DNA of 64,000 bases from Paenibacillus herberti (lineage in GTDB: Bacteria > Bacillota > Bacilli > Paenibacillales > Paenibacillaceae). The notes beneath the pieces are model-generated. The model worked only from the letters and a program-made list of their open reading frames with translations. It searched no databases and was not told the origin of the DNA. The translations under genes and the position numbers were made by a program. How positions within the stretch are numbered: position 1 is the first letter of the stretch; the number at the start of each line of letters is the position of its first letter. Below, in pieces: positions 6,908 to 15,077 of this stretch. Where the stretch lies: assembly GCF_002233675.1 (NCBI RefSeq), contig NZ_NMUQ01000001.1, positions 2,709,356-2,773,355 on the forward strand, read 5' to 3'.

Positions 6908-7291
6908 TCAAGGCATTTCGTTCATTTTAATCCGATTCACAGGCAACTGAGGACGCTTCTTCCCGATCTCACCCTCAGTCGGCCGCCCCTTGCGCGATGC
7001 CAACTCATGAAACCAGGCCTCGTCCCAAGTCATTAGCGCGAGCTCGATCAGAGATTCGAGCTCTCCTCCGCTGCCAGCAGTATGGGAATCATCCAGCTTA
7101 CGGACCTTGGACGCTCTTGCTCCTACGCGTTTGCCAATGATCCGATCCCGATCGCTCTGGGTAACGACGACGCGGTATATGCCAATAGGATCTTCCACAT
7201 CAACATATCCTATAAACTTCTCATCCATCACCGTGACACCGCTCACCCAATCGCCTACTCCGATGTGCTCCATTCCTGTCTCCAAGTTCAT
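6908..7291 (-). CDS. Hypothetical protein with an IDEAL-like C-terminal motif
   Basis: This 127-residue protein starts behind a GGGGAGG site. The N-terminal half is beta-rich (VGDWVSGVTVMDEKFIGYVD, then IYRVVVTQSDRDRIIG), compatible with a small barrel. The segment ELESLIELALMTWDEAWFHE resembles the helical IDEAL motif found in small Bacillales proteins such as ComK-interacting or YpiB-like proteins. The end is basic. It is soluble and has no catalytic motif that I see. It precedes nothing in an obvious operon and follows the Rrf2 gene on the same strand. The IDEAL assignment is tentative. Confidence 0.6.
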   Translation of the reverse strand: MNLETGMEHIGVGDWVSGVTVMDEKFIGYVDVEDPIGIYRVVVTQSDRDRIIGKRVGARASKVRKLDDSHTAGSGGELESLIELALMTWDEAWFHELASRKGRPTEGEIGKKRPQLPVNRIKMNEMP

Positions 7292-7326
7292 ACCGCTCGT
7301 CCTCCCCTATAAGCCGGATTATAATT

Positions 7327-7749
7327 TTATCTGTGGGCTATTCGGACCCGCTCCAACACATCGCGAACCGTCATTTCCTCTAGATGCTGAAGCATCTTTT
7401 TTTCTGTGTCCGAAAATATCTCATCCATAACCGCAGCCATTTGGCTAGCAATGGAGCAATTCCCCTGCTTGTCCCCTGAGCACCAATTCGGCTTGATCGA
7501 ACCAATTGAGGTTGCCCGGTAAATGTCCGCGAGCGTCGCATTCTCAGGAAGACATTCCAGCAAATACCCCCCGCCGATCCCTTCCTTAGTGGCGATATAT
7601 CCTTGTTTGCGAAGCAAACTCATGACCTTGCGGATCCTTGACGGATGGGTATTCACATTGCGGGCAATGGCGTCACTTGTCGCCATTCGGTCTGGTCTGC
7701 TGGCCAGATACACGAGACTATGGACGGCTATCGTAAATTCGCTATTCAT
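7327..7749 (-). CDS. Rrf2-family transcriptional regulator
   Basis: I chose the second ATG (MNSEFTIAVHSLVYLA), as GGGGG lies too close to the first. The N-terminal winged helix (residues about 1-80) has the Rrf2 signature SRIRKVMSLLRKQGYI followed by GGGYLL. The C-terminal half carries two cysteines seven residues apart (WCSGDKQGNCS), where Fe-S or redox-sensing Rrf2 members often have three. The protein resembles the YwnA/YwgB group of Bacillus rather than IscR or NsrR. It is divergent from the gene at 7887 and may control it or itself. The target is unknown. Confidence 0.85.
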   Translation of the reverse strand: MNSEFTIAVHSLVYLASRPDRMATSDAIARNVNTHPSRIRKVMSLLRKQGYIATKEGIGGGYLLECLPENATLADIYRATSIGSIKPNWCSGDKQGNCSIASQMAAVMDEIFSDTEKKMLQHLEEMTVRDVLERVRIAHR

Positions 7750-7886
7750 CCGCATGCCCCCTTTCCTGCCATACTGTTATTCTAATGGTTACAGTTGATC
7801 GAGTCAATAAGACAGCCGTAATGGAAACCTTATTTGAAGGTCCGACGTATAAGTATTATTCAATTTATGGAAGGGATTGTGGGAAT

Positions 7887-8186
7887 ATGGGTCTTGGAGT
7901 TTTACTTGCCGACCTCCTGTTGGAACTGACAAATACAGATGGAATAGAAAAACATTATCTACGCATACGTGCTGCCCAAGGGATTCGGCATCTTTCACGC
8001 AGCTCCTCCGATATGCAGCAATTGTTCCGTCGGCCCGGAATACGTACAATCGCTTTTGCCCAGCCAGGTCTGACTGAACTGCTCGCGGATCGCAGCTACA
8101 GAAAGGAACTGCTGAACAGCCTGGAGAAACGACGGCAGCTTCGCAACAGACTGGAAACAGCCGCAGCGGCTAAGTTCGATAATTAG
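7887..8186 (+). CDS. Hypothetical 99-residue protein
   Basis: The frame is open from 7785, but ATG 7887 is preferred. It has GGGA upstream, and a promoter-like TTGAAG-N17-TATTCA lies just before it, inside the longer version. The product begins MGLGVLLADLLLELTNTDG and continues as a basic, helical protein (IRAAQGIRHLSRSSSDM; LEKRRQLRNRLETAAAA). There is no known motif, signal peptide or membrane helix. It is divergent from the Rrf2 gene, which may regulate it. Function unknown. Confidence 0.5.
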   Translation: MGLGVLLADLLLELTNTDGIEKHYLRIRAAQGIRHLSRSSSDMQQLFRRPGIRTIAFAQPGLTELLADRSYRKELLNSLEKRRQLRNRLETAAAAKFDN

Positions 8187-8188
8187 AA

Positions 8189-8234
8189 AAGCCCCTCTCC
8201 ACTGCTGGACGCAGATAGAAAAGGGGCTGAAAAG
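8189..8234 (-). terminator. Terminator of the alpha-glucosidase gene
   Basis: On the minus strand CAGCCCCTTTTC pairs with GAGAGGGGCTTTTC across a loop of about 25 bases. It lies directly after the stop of the glucosidase gene and also closes the convergent gene. Confidence 0.5.
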
Positions 8235-8235
8235 T

Positions 8236-10002
8236 TTAGTTGTTCCTGATAACCGATGAGCTTGCATCTACCGCCGCAGGCGAATTGTTTTTCGACGAAG
8301 AGTCAGTAGATCCTGCAGCTCCGATCAACCGATAAACACGGGATTCATACGGCTTAAGCGTAAGCTCGCCGATCTGCTCCTCCGCATCTGTCAAATAGTT
8401 GGTCAAAAGCAGCTCAGATGTGCGTCCCGCCAATTCTTTTGGCAGTTGGGCGGAAGCTTCCAGCGAGCTCAGGTTACTAATGACTAGGATCTTTTCCTCA
8501 CCGAGAGTTCTCGTGTAAGCGTAAATTTGGGTGTGATCATCCAAAATCAAATCATAGTCGCCGTAGATAGCAGCTTGATTTTCGGAACGCAGACGAATCA
8601 ACCGTTTGTAATGGTTATAGATTGAATCTGGATCCTCTATCGACTGTTGAACATTGATATGAGTATAGTTCGGATTGAGCTTGAGCCACGGAGTTCCTGT
8701 CGTGAAACCAGCATTCTCCTCCGCATTCCATTGCATCGGTGTACGTGAGTTGTCACGACCCGTTTTCCAAATGATCCGCATAACGTCCTCATGGCTCGTC
8801 CCGTTTTGCGTCTCATATCGGTACAGATTCTTGATCGCTATGTCATTGTAGTCCTCGATGGACGGGAACTGTACATTGGTCATGCCGAGCTCCTGCCCTT
8901 GATAAATGAACGGCGTGCCCTGCATCAGGAAATACATCGTCGCGAGTGATTTCGCCGATTCTTTCCAGTACAATCCGTCATCGCCCCAAGTGGAAACCGA
9001 GCGCGGCTGATCATGGTTTTCCAGGAACAAAGCATTCCAGCCTCGGCCCTCCAGCCCTTTTTGCCAGCGCGTCAAGGTCGACTTCAACGAATGAAGATCA
9101 AGTCCGCCTTCCGGACTTTTGTTCCACAAGCCAAGATGCTCGAATTGGAAAATCATGTTGAAAGCGCCCTTTTGCTCATCAACCCAAGCCTCGGAATCAT
9201 CGACCGTTACGCCGTTCGCCTCGCCTACCGTGACTGCATCCGGGTATTTCTCAAGCGTCTCGCGCTTTAGCTCAGCAAGAAAATCATGAATTCCTTCCTG
9301 GTTCATATGCCCGTCAAAGCTCGGTACATACGTCAGGCCGTTTGGATTCGGCATGTCTGGGAAACCAGCTGTTTTTTTGATATGGGAGATTGCGTCCACA
9401 CGGAAACCGTCGATGCCTTTATCCAGCCACCAGTTGACCATTCCATACAGATCTTGGCGAACGGCAGGGTTTTCCCAGTTCAAATCCGGCTGGCGACGGG
9501 AGAAAATATGCATGAAATATTGACCCGACTTATCGTCGAATTCCCATGCAGGACCGCCAAAAATGCTTTCCCAGTTGTTCGGCTCGCCGCCCGTCTCCGG
9601 GTTCGGATCTCGCCAAATGTAATAATCACGCTTCTCGCTTTCTTTGCCAGAGCGCGATTCAATGAACCATGGATGCTCATCCGACGTATGGTTGATGACG
9701 AGATCAAGAATCAGCTTCATACCACGGGCATGAACCTCTTCCAGCAGCAGATTGAAATCTTCCATCGTGCCGAACTCTTCCATAATATCCTGGTAGTCGG
9801 AGATGTCATAACCGTTATCGTCATTAGGAGATTTGAAAACCGGACAGATCCAGATAAGTCCGATGCCTAGTCCCTTAAGATAGTCCAGCTTGGAGATAAT
9901 ACCGCGGATGTCGCCGATTCCGTCGCCATTGCTGTCCATAAAGGAGCGCGGATAAATTTGATACGCAGCTGATTCCTTCCACCAGCGAATCGTTTTATTC
10001 AT
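8236..10002 (-). CDS. GH13 alpha-glucosidase (oligo-1,6-glucosidase type)
   Basis: A cytoplasmic GH13 enzyme of 588 residues without signal peptide. Visible motifs are DLVINHTSDEH (region I), GFRVDAIS with the nucleophile Asp (about 200), VGEANGV with the acid Glu (about 260) and NHDQPR with the transition-state Asp (about 329). The overall layout is that of oligo-1,6-glucosidase, alpha-glucosidase or trehalose-6-phosphate hydrolase (GH13_29/31). It would hydrolyse alpha-glucosidic ends of imported oligosaccharides. The C-terminal 25 residues are a Ser/Asn-rich tail not usual in the family. A LacI-type palindrome about 70 bp upstream suggests sugar-responsive or catabolite control. Confidence 0.9.
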   Translation of the reverse strand: MNKTIRWWKESAAYQIYPRSFMDSNGDGIGDIRGIISKLDYLKGLGIGLIWICPVFKSPNDDNGYDISDYQDIMEEFGTMEDFNLLLEEVHARGMKLILDLVINHTSDEHPWFIESRSGKESEKRDYYIWRDPNPETGGEPNNWESIFGGPAWEFDDKSGQYFMHIFSRRQPDLNWENPAVRQDLYGMVNWWLDKGIDGFRVDAISHIKKTAGFPDMPNPNGLTYVPSFDGHMNQEGIHDFLAELKRETLEKYPDAVTVGEANGVTVDDSEAWVDEQKGAFNMIFQFEHLGLWNKSPEGGLDLHSLKSTLTRWQKGLEGRGWNALFLENHDQPRSVSTWGDDGLYWKESAKSLATMYFLMQGTPFIYQGQELGMTNVQFPSIEDYNDIAIKNLYRYETQNGTSHEDVMRIIWKTGRDNSRTPMQWNAEENAGFTTGTPWLKLNPNYTHINVQQSIEDPDSIYNHYKRLIRLRSENQAAIYGDYDLILDDHTQIYAYTRTLGEEKILVISNLSSLEASAQLPKELAGRTSELLLTNYLTDAEEQIGELTLKPYESRVYRLIGAAGSTDSSSKNNSPAAVDASSSVIRNN

Positions 10003-10073
10003 TGTTTACCATCCTTTGTTTTAGCTTGTCTGGCTCGGAAGGGAAAATGCCATCCGCCTTCAGCTCGCCGAGG

Positions 10074-10093
10074 TTGTACAAACGTTTGCACAA
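10074..10093. promoter_or_regulatory. LacI-type operator or cre-like site upstream of the alpha-glucosidase
   Basis: TTGTACAAACGTTTGCACAA is a 20-bp palindrome matching in nine of ten pairs around the central CG. Read on the minus strand it also matches most of the catabolite-responsive (cre) consensus. It lies 72 bp before the start codon. A possible -10 (TATGAT on the minus strand) lies on the upstream side, so a bound repressor would block elongation. Confidence 0.55.
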
Positions 10094-10206
10094 TTCTTGT
10101 CCATCATAGCATATTCCACAGTTTGTAGCATGTGATTTTTAGGGGTCTAGTAAGATTTAGTATGTTCCAAATTGCTAGAGTTTAATCGATCCAATGTCCA
10201 GAAAAT

Positions 10207-10240
10207 CAAAAAAAGGACACTCCTGGGAGTATCCTTTTTT
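10207..10240 (-). terminator. Terminator of the SLH-protein gene
   Basis: AAAAAAGGA, ACTCC and GGAGT, TCCTTTTTT form a hairpin with a two-base loop, flanked by A- and T-runs. It lies just after the stop on the minus strand. Confidence 0.85.
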
Positions 10241-10253
10241 CGACTGACTTAAA

Positions 10254-11705
10254 TTATGGCATTTCGGGCAGCGGTCCTCCTGGAGGACCACCAGGTACTG
10301 GAGGATTGCCAGGTCCCGGAGGAAAAACCGGTCCCGGAGGGGTGTTCGGGTCGATTGGTTCTACCCACTCAATCAAATCATCTGCGATCTGCCCATACTC
10401 ATCCTCTATCCCGGATACCGATAGTTGAAGAATGGCACCTGGACTTAATTCGTCATAAGCGGAGCCAATATCAAGCTTTACTTGGTTCGATGAAAGAAAC
10501 TTAGCTCTTACGATCTCTATGTTCTGCCCGGACCCGTTCTTAACGGTTAAAGTATAGTTTACTTCGTCCTCAGCATTATCTAAAACTTCATTATTGAATG
10601 TGACAACTAAGCCATTGGTCGTGTCATAAGTCAAACTTGTAACTGTTAGTTCAGCATAGACTGTATAGGTTACCGTCATAATCTCGCTTGGATTCATGCC
10701 TTCCATAAGCGCAATCGCCTTAACTGTAACATTCTCGTCTATGCCAATTGGATGAGCGTACAATGTGCTTAATTCCGTTGGATCGCTTCCATCAAGTGTA
10801 TAGTAGACCGATGCACCGACAGTGCCCGTGCTGATGGAGATTGGTGTTCCCGAAAGGATGTAGCCGCCTGAAGGATTCGCAACCGGCTTGCCGACAACCG
10901 GCGTTGCCGTTGGTGCCGGTGTTGCTGTTGGTGCCGGCGTTGCTGTTGGCGCTGGCGTTGCCGTTGGCTCCGGTGTTGCCGTTGGTGTCGGCGTTGCCGT
11001 TGGTGTCGGCGTTGCTGTTGGGGCCGGCGTTGCCGTTGGTGTCGGCGTTGCCCGGGAAATCTGATCTTCAAAAGTTTGCTTCGCTTCATAAGCTCCTACT
11101 ACGAGCAGATCACGAGTAGCATTGCGTTGGCCGCCGAATTTCCCGTTGCTGTCATTGTTCAGAAGTTTTAAATGAAGCGCAAGCCCAACATAACCCTTCG
11201 CCCAGTCAGAAACGGTTGAATCGTTAACTCCGCTAGTCTTTGCAGCTTCTTCCTTTTGCCCCAATCCTTTAATGAAAAAGGCAGCCAGCTGTTCCTTCGA
11301 CACTTTTCCTGATGGAGCAAATGAACCTCCGCCAACGCCATCTGTAATTCCAGCCGCTTTAATCGCCTCGATGTAAGGCAGCGCATATCCATTTGCTGCA
11401 TCATCGCTTTTTACATCCTTGAAGCTGGATGTTTTAAGCGACTGATCTACATTCAGCTGGAAAATAAGCGCCGCTACTTTGGCAAATTGAGCACGATTCA
11501 TTTCCTCTTTCAGACCGAACTGCGATTCGCCTACCCCGTTGAAAACACCCGCCTGTATAAGAGCGTCAAACTTGGCCTTTGTAGCCGCATCCAGATCCTT
11601 TAAATCTTTGAATGAGTCGGCAGTCTTCGCAGCATATACCGCCGAACTGCCGGACAAAATCAAGACTGAAGCAAGACACCCGACTAACCATCTCTTAAGA
11701 GACAA
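10254..11705 (-). CDS. SLH-domain surface protein with Pro-Thr linker and Ig-like domains
   Basis: I chose TTG 11705 (reads LSLKRWLVGCLASVLILSG) because GGGGGAAG precedes it; the in-frame ATG at 11747 has no ribosome site. The order is: signal peptide; three SLH repeats (about 30-210, e.g. FKDVKSDDAANGYALPYIEA), which bind pyruvylated secondary wall polymer; an 18-bp-periodic Ala-Thr-Pro-Thr linker; a chitobiase-type C-terminal beta domain (VYYTLDGSDPTELS); an SbsA-like Ig domain; and a Pro/Gly-rich tail. No catalytic domain is seen, so a structural or adhesive S-layer role is likely. It lies 105 bp after the B12 transporter operon on the same strand but has its own start signals. Confidence 0.85.
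   Translation of the reverse strand: MSLKRWLVGCLASVLILSGSSAVYAAKTADSFKDLKDLDAATKAKFDALIQAGVFNGVGESQFGLKEEMNRAQFAKVAALIFQLNVDQSLKTSSFKDVKSDDAANGYALPYIEAIKAAGITDGVGGGSFAPSGKVSKEQLAAFFIKGLGQKEEAAKTSGVNDSTVSDWAKGYVGLALHLKLLNNDSNGKFGGQRNATRDLLVVGAYEAKQTFEDQISRATPTPTATPAPTATPTPTATPTPTATPEPTATPAPTATPAPTATPAPTATPVVGKPVANPSGGYILSGTPISISTGTVGASVYYTLDGSDPTELSTLYAHPIGIDENVTVKAIALMEGMNPSEIMTVTYTVYAELTVTSLTYDTTNGLVVTFNNEVLDNAEDEVNYTLTVKNGSGQNIEIVRAKFLSSNQVKLDIGSAYDELSPGAILQLSVSGIEDEYGQIADDLIEWVEPIDPNTPPGPVFPPGPGNPPVPGGPPGGPLPEMP
10905..11051. repeat. 18-bp tandem repeat encoding the Pro-Thr linker
   Basis: About eight imperfect 18-bp units of the type GTTGCCGTTGGTGCCGGC. On the minus strand they encode ATPTPT/ATPAPT units. 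It is a coding microsatellite, liable to length change between strains. Confidence 0.85.
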
Positions 11706-11789
11706 TTCACTTCCCCCGTTCTGTGTATTGGTAAATTTATCATACACAGATTACATCGGTATAACTGCACAGCAATGAAGAGTTTTTTC

Positions 11790-11811
11790 AAAAAATAATT
11801 GTTTTCAATTC
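11790..11811 (-). terminator. Weak terminator after the B12 operon
   Basis: On the minus strand AATTG-AAAA-CAATT is followed by ATTTTTTG directly after the S-component stop. The five-pair stem is weak, so read-through into the SLH gene is possible. Confidence 0.4.
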
Positions 11812-12538
11812 ACGACTCGATCATCCCATACTTCAACTTGATTCGATCCAGCTTCTCAAGCATCGGCCGCGAGAGAATGAACAGGAAACATACCGTTGCG
11901 GCTGCATGAACCAAATCAAACCCTATTCCTGAAGCATAAGCGGCGAGCAGAATCTCTTTGTTTATAGTGGGAGTAATCATAAGAACCGAGCTAGTGTTCA
12001 TGATACCACCATAGATCAAGACTGTAGCCGCACCGCCAAATAAACAAAGGGATAACTTCGTCCGTTTAAGCCACCCTTTTTGGAATAGAAGACCTGACAG
12101 AAACCCAATAATGCCAAACCCAAACATCTGCCACGGCGTCCATGGTCCTTGTCCAAAAAAGAAGTTGGATATAAAACCAGCGGCTGCTCCTACCAAAAAT
12201 CCCGCTTCCGCTCCCAGGCTTACCCCTGAAATAATCACAATTGCAATGACCGGTTTAAACTGCGGCAGCATGAAAAAGGCCGATCTTCCTGCTACGGTAA
12301 TTGCCGTCATTACGGCGATGACAACAAGCTCTCTCGCCTGAGGTTTTCGTTTCTCGAATACGAGTGCAAATGGGATGAATGTGTACAACATAATAAGCAG
12401 ACTTATGAAGTAGTACTTGCGGCTTTCCCATAAAAACACGCCCATTAAAATGGTAACTGGAATCACAACTAGAATCAGTATAGCTGCAGCTAAAGTGCGT
12501 TTGCTGAGCCGACGGTTGCTCAAAGACTGGTTTGACAT
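11810..12538 (-). CDS. ECF transporter S component, probably cobalamin-specific (CbrT-like)
   Basis: I prefer the internal ATG at 12538 (MSNQSLSNRRLSKRTLAAAI), which overlaps the ATPase gene by 19 bp; the longer frame to 12577 lacks a ribosome site. The product is an integral membrane protein of about 242 residues with six or more helices. It carries the ECF S-component features FGQGPWTPWQMFGFGIIGF and YGGIMNTSSV. ECF S components bind the vitamin, and the riboswitch and the DUF4430 neighbours point to cobalamin or a precursor. The family is confident from helices and context. The substrate is inferred from regulation, and cobalt or cobinamide remain alternatives. Confidence 0.8.
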   Translation of the reverse strand: MSNQSLSNRRLSKRTLAAAILILVVIPVTILMGVFLWESRKYYFISLLIMLYTFIPFALVFEKRKPQARELVVIAVMTAITVAGRSAFFMLPQFKPVIAIVIISGVSLGAEAGFLVGAAAGFISNFFFGQGPWTPWQMFGFGIIGFLSGLLFQKGWLKRTKLSLCLFGGAATVLIYGGIMNTSSVLMITPTINKEILLAAYASGIGFDLVHAAATVCFLFILSRPMLEKLDRIKLKYGMIES

Positions 12539-14211
12539 CGCTCGATCACGCTTTCCACGGTTACCGCATCCCGCCATAAATGGCGTGCCATGCGATTAGC
12601 CGACGTTGTATAAAAATTGTTTCCTGCAAAAAAAGCAGTCGCCGTGTTCGTAGAGACGATGCCGCCATCAAAAAACATGGAGCACTCTTCTCCGTACTTG
12701 GCACAGAATTCAATATCATGGGAAACCATAATAATAGTGACTCCTTCCGCATTCAATTTTTTCAGGAAAAGGCCTAGCTTTTCTTTGAAAAAACTGTCCA
12801 ACCCTTTGGTTGGCTCATCCAGGATCAGAATTGTAGGCTCAAGCAGAAGCACCTTGGCAAGCGCAGCCCGCTGCTGCTCTCCCCCGCTCAAGTCATAAGG
12901 ATGCATCGAGAGCAGCGGTTCCAATTCCGCAAAAGCTGAAACAGCGTCCATTCTCACTTTTTTCTGCTCCATCGTTTCCTCTGAGTCCGACAGCATCTCG
13001 TATAAATCAAGCTCAACCGTCTTTTTCACAAATAAGGATTGGGGATTTTGCGGCAGCACCCCCAGGAAATTGTGGAACAAATCACGTACTTTCATAGAGG
13101 CCGGTTGTTTCCCTTCCAGCAGCACTTTTCCGCGGTAAGGACGGACAATTCCGCTTAGTAGAGAGAGCGCGGTTGATTTGCCAGTGCCGTTTCCCCCAAC
13201 TAAACAGTAAAACTGCCCTTTTTGCACTTTAAATGACAGATCCTTAATGATGTCAGGACCATTTTTTTCGTATTTAAACCAGACGTCCTTGAACTCGGCA
13301 GCGACGGGCTGCTGGAGCTTTACAGCGGGTCCATCCTTCTGATCGTGTAATCCTGATGTCTCCGCTGAATAGCGGAACTTGCCCTGCAGCCATTGCCTGC
13401 CCTCTTTCACGGTAAGCGGAAGCGGCGTATGCATCATTGTTTCGGTCTCTATCGCTGTATAGATCTGCATTGGTGCAGGCATCGAGAGGTACATGGGATG
13501 TCCCATCGCATGCAGCTTTTTCCCGACATTCCGAGGTGCATCATCAGCAATCAAACATCCATCATCCAGAACGATGAGCCGATCGGTGAGTGGCAGCACC
13601 TCTTCAAGACGATGCTCCGTCATAATGACCGTTACTCCCAGCTCCCGGTTGATTTTGCTTACCGTCTCCAAAAATTCCATCGCTGCGATCGGGTCCAACT
13701 GGGACGTTGGTTCATCGAGAATCAAAAGGGACGGATGCATCGCCATCACAGAGGCCAGATTAAGCAATTGCTTTTGTCCTCCGGACAGCTCCGACACCGG
13801 TTTATGGAACCAAGTTTGGATACCGAAAAAGCTAGCCATCTCCGCCACACGAAGCCGAATCGTTTGCCCATCAAGGCCCAGGCTCTCCAATCCAAAAGCT
13901 AGTTCATGCCATACTTTATCGGTTACGATCCCATTGTCCGGATTTTGCAACACAAATCCAATTTCCGATGCTTGGGTTCTATGATCTATCTCGCTTAACG
14001 GGGCTTCCTTGTAATGAATCGTACCGCTGCTTACCCCATGAGGCGCCAGAATCGGCTTTAATTGCTTGAGAAGAGTACTTTTACCACAGCCCGATTTGCC
14101 AATAATCGTAATGAATTCACCGCTTGATACCGTAAGATCAATCTGCGATAGCGCCTTTTTTTGTTGGCCCGGAAAGGAAAAGCTCAAATCTTCGATACGA
14201 TATACTTCCAT
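12520..14211 (-). CDS. ECF transporter ATPase with two fused ABC domains
   Basis: The 563-residue protein contains two ABC ATPase domains in one chain. The first has the P-loop GKSGCGKST (about 38) and LSGGQKQLLNLA. The second has the P-loop GGNGTGKST (about 340) and LSGGEQQRAALAKVLL (about 440), with ILDEPT in both. It therefore replaces the separate EcfA1 and EcfA2 subunits. The start has GGAGGAAGTTAA before the ATG and overlaps the T-component stop by 28 bp. In ECF systems it couples ATP hydrolysis to tilting of the S component. Having its own A and T genes beside S makes this a dedicated (group I) transporter. Confidence 0.92.
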   Translation of the reverse strand: MEVYRIEDLSFSFPGQQKKALSQIDLTVSSGEFITIIGKSGCGKSTLLKQLKPILAPHGVSSGTIHYKEAPLSEIDHRTQASEIGFVLQNPDNGIVTDKVWHELAFGLESLGLDGQTIRLRVAEMASFFGIQTWFHKPVSELSGGQKQLLNLASVMAMHPSLLILDEPTSQLDPIAAMEFLETVSKINRELGVTVIMTEHRLEEVLPLTDRLIVLDDGCLIADDAPRNVGKKLHAMGHPMYLSMPAPMQIYTAIETETMMHTPLPLTVKEGRQWLQGKFRYSAETSGLHDQKDGPAVKLQQPVAAEFKDVWFKYEKNGPDIIKDLSFKVQKGQFYCLVGGNGTGKSTALSLLSGIVRPYRGKVLLEGKQPASMKVRDLFHNFLGVLPQNPQSLFVKKTVELDLYEMLSDSEETMEQKKVRMDAVSAFAELEPLLSMHPYDLSGGEQQRAALAKVLLLEPTILILDEPTKGLDSFFKEKLGLFLKKLNAEGVTIIMVSHDIEFCAKYGEECSMFFDGGIVSTNTATAFFAGNNFYTTSANRMARHLWRDAVTVESVIERCQTSL

Positions 14212-15077
14212 TTAACTTCCTCCACAATTTGGAACATAACGGGCAGCGTACAAAAAATGAAATACGCCCCATAAACAACGAAGCTGAACAGCGAATACTC
14301 CTTCATGACAACGGAAGGAAAATACCGAATCGTATTTTCCTCTAATGCGGCTCCGGTAAGCACAATTGCAACAAGTCCTATCATGATGGACAGCGTTAGC
14401 TGATCTCGGCGTTCAAAACGATAAATGGAAAAGCTCGTTCGTTTCGGTAGGCCGTAGCCCCTTGCCTTCATGGAATCGGCCGTTTCAATTGCATTTTCCA
14501 TCGCCCATGTCGTCAAAATGGATAAAATCCGCAGTCCGTTGCGCGCTCGCTCGATGAGATTGCCCTGCGATAAATCTCTTCCTATAGATCGTTGAGCTTG
14601 CGATATGACGCTTAATTGATGCCTATACCTCGGTACAAAACGAAGCGTCATGGCGAGAATTAACGAAATTGCCGGCATTATTTTCCCGAACAAATACATC
14701 AACTTATCCGACGTTATCACCTTGTTGAAACAGGAGAACCAGACGATTACGGTCACGTACATACAGGCTGCGGCAATTCCGTATAAAATAGACTCCCTGG
14801 TGAAGGGGTTTCCATTAGGAAGATAAAATAGGATCGTTACCCCGGCATGATTGAAAATCGGATTAAAAGCAGCCATCACGAGCAATAGCGGCAGCATATA
14901 GAGCAAATTGAATTTCACCGCTTTGCGGCCATTCAATAGGATTGAATAACCAATGGCACCTGCAAGCGAGATCGCTTGGAAGAGCGGGTGCATGAACGCC
15001 ATGCTGAACACCAGAACAAACGTAAAATAAACAAAATTAACGATGGGATGGAAGGTGGTGAATGCGTTTCGTCTCAA
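14184..15077 (-). CDS. ECF transporter transmembrane (T) component
   Basis: Translation starts at TTG 15077, whose bases overlap the previous stop as TTGA, behind GGAGGGG. The 297-residue membrane protein belongs to the CbiQ/EcfT family. It has four or more helices in the N-terminal half, a cytoplasmic helical region (RFVPRYRHQLSVISQAQRS) and the coupling motif KARGYG, which inserts into the ATPase groove. It links the S component to the double ATPase encoded next. The tight overlaps with both neighbours show a translationally coupled operon. Confidence 0.9.
   Translation of the reverse strand: MRRNAFTTFHPIVNFVYFTFVLVFSMAFMHPLFQAISLAGAIGYSILLNGRKAVKFNLLYMLPLLLVMAAFNPIFNHAGVTILFYLPNGNPFTRESILYGIAAACMYVTVIVWFSCFNKVITSDKLMYLFGKIMPAISLILAMTLRFVPRYRHQLSVISQAQRSIGRDLSQGNLIERARNGLRILSILTTWAMENAIETADSMKARGYGLPKRTSFSIYRFERRDQLTLSIMIGLVAIVLTGAALEENTIRYFPSVVMKEYSLFSFVVYGAYFIFCTLPVMFQIVEEVKWKYIVSKI

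Noticed and set aside
10905..11051. Regularly spaced short repeats that could suggest a CRISPR array
   Set aside because: The 18-bp period has no spacers and stays in frame as Ala-Thr-Pro-Thr linker codons of the SLH protein.
12561..13902. Several long frames antisense to the double ATPase gene
   Set aside because: The ABC motifs on the minus strand are intact and the antisense frames have no start signals.
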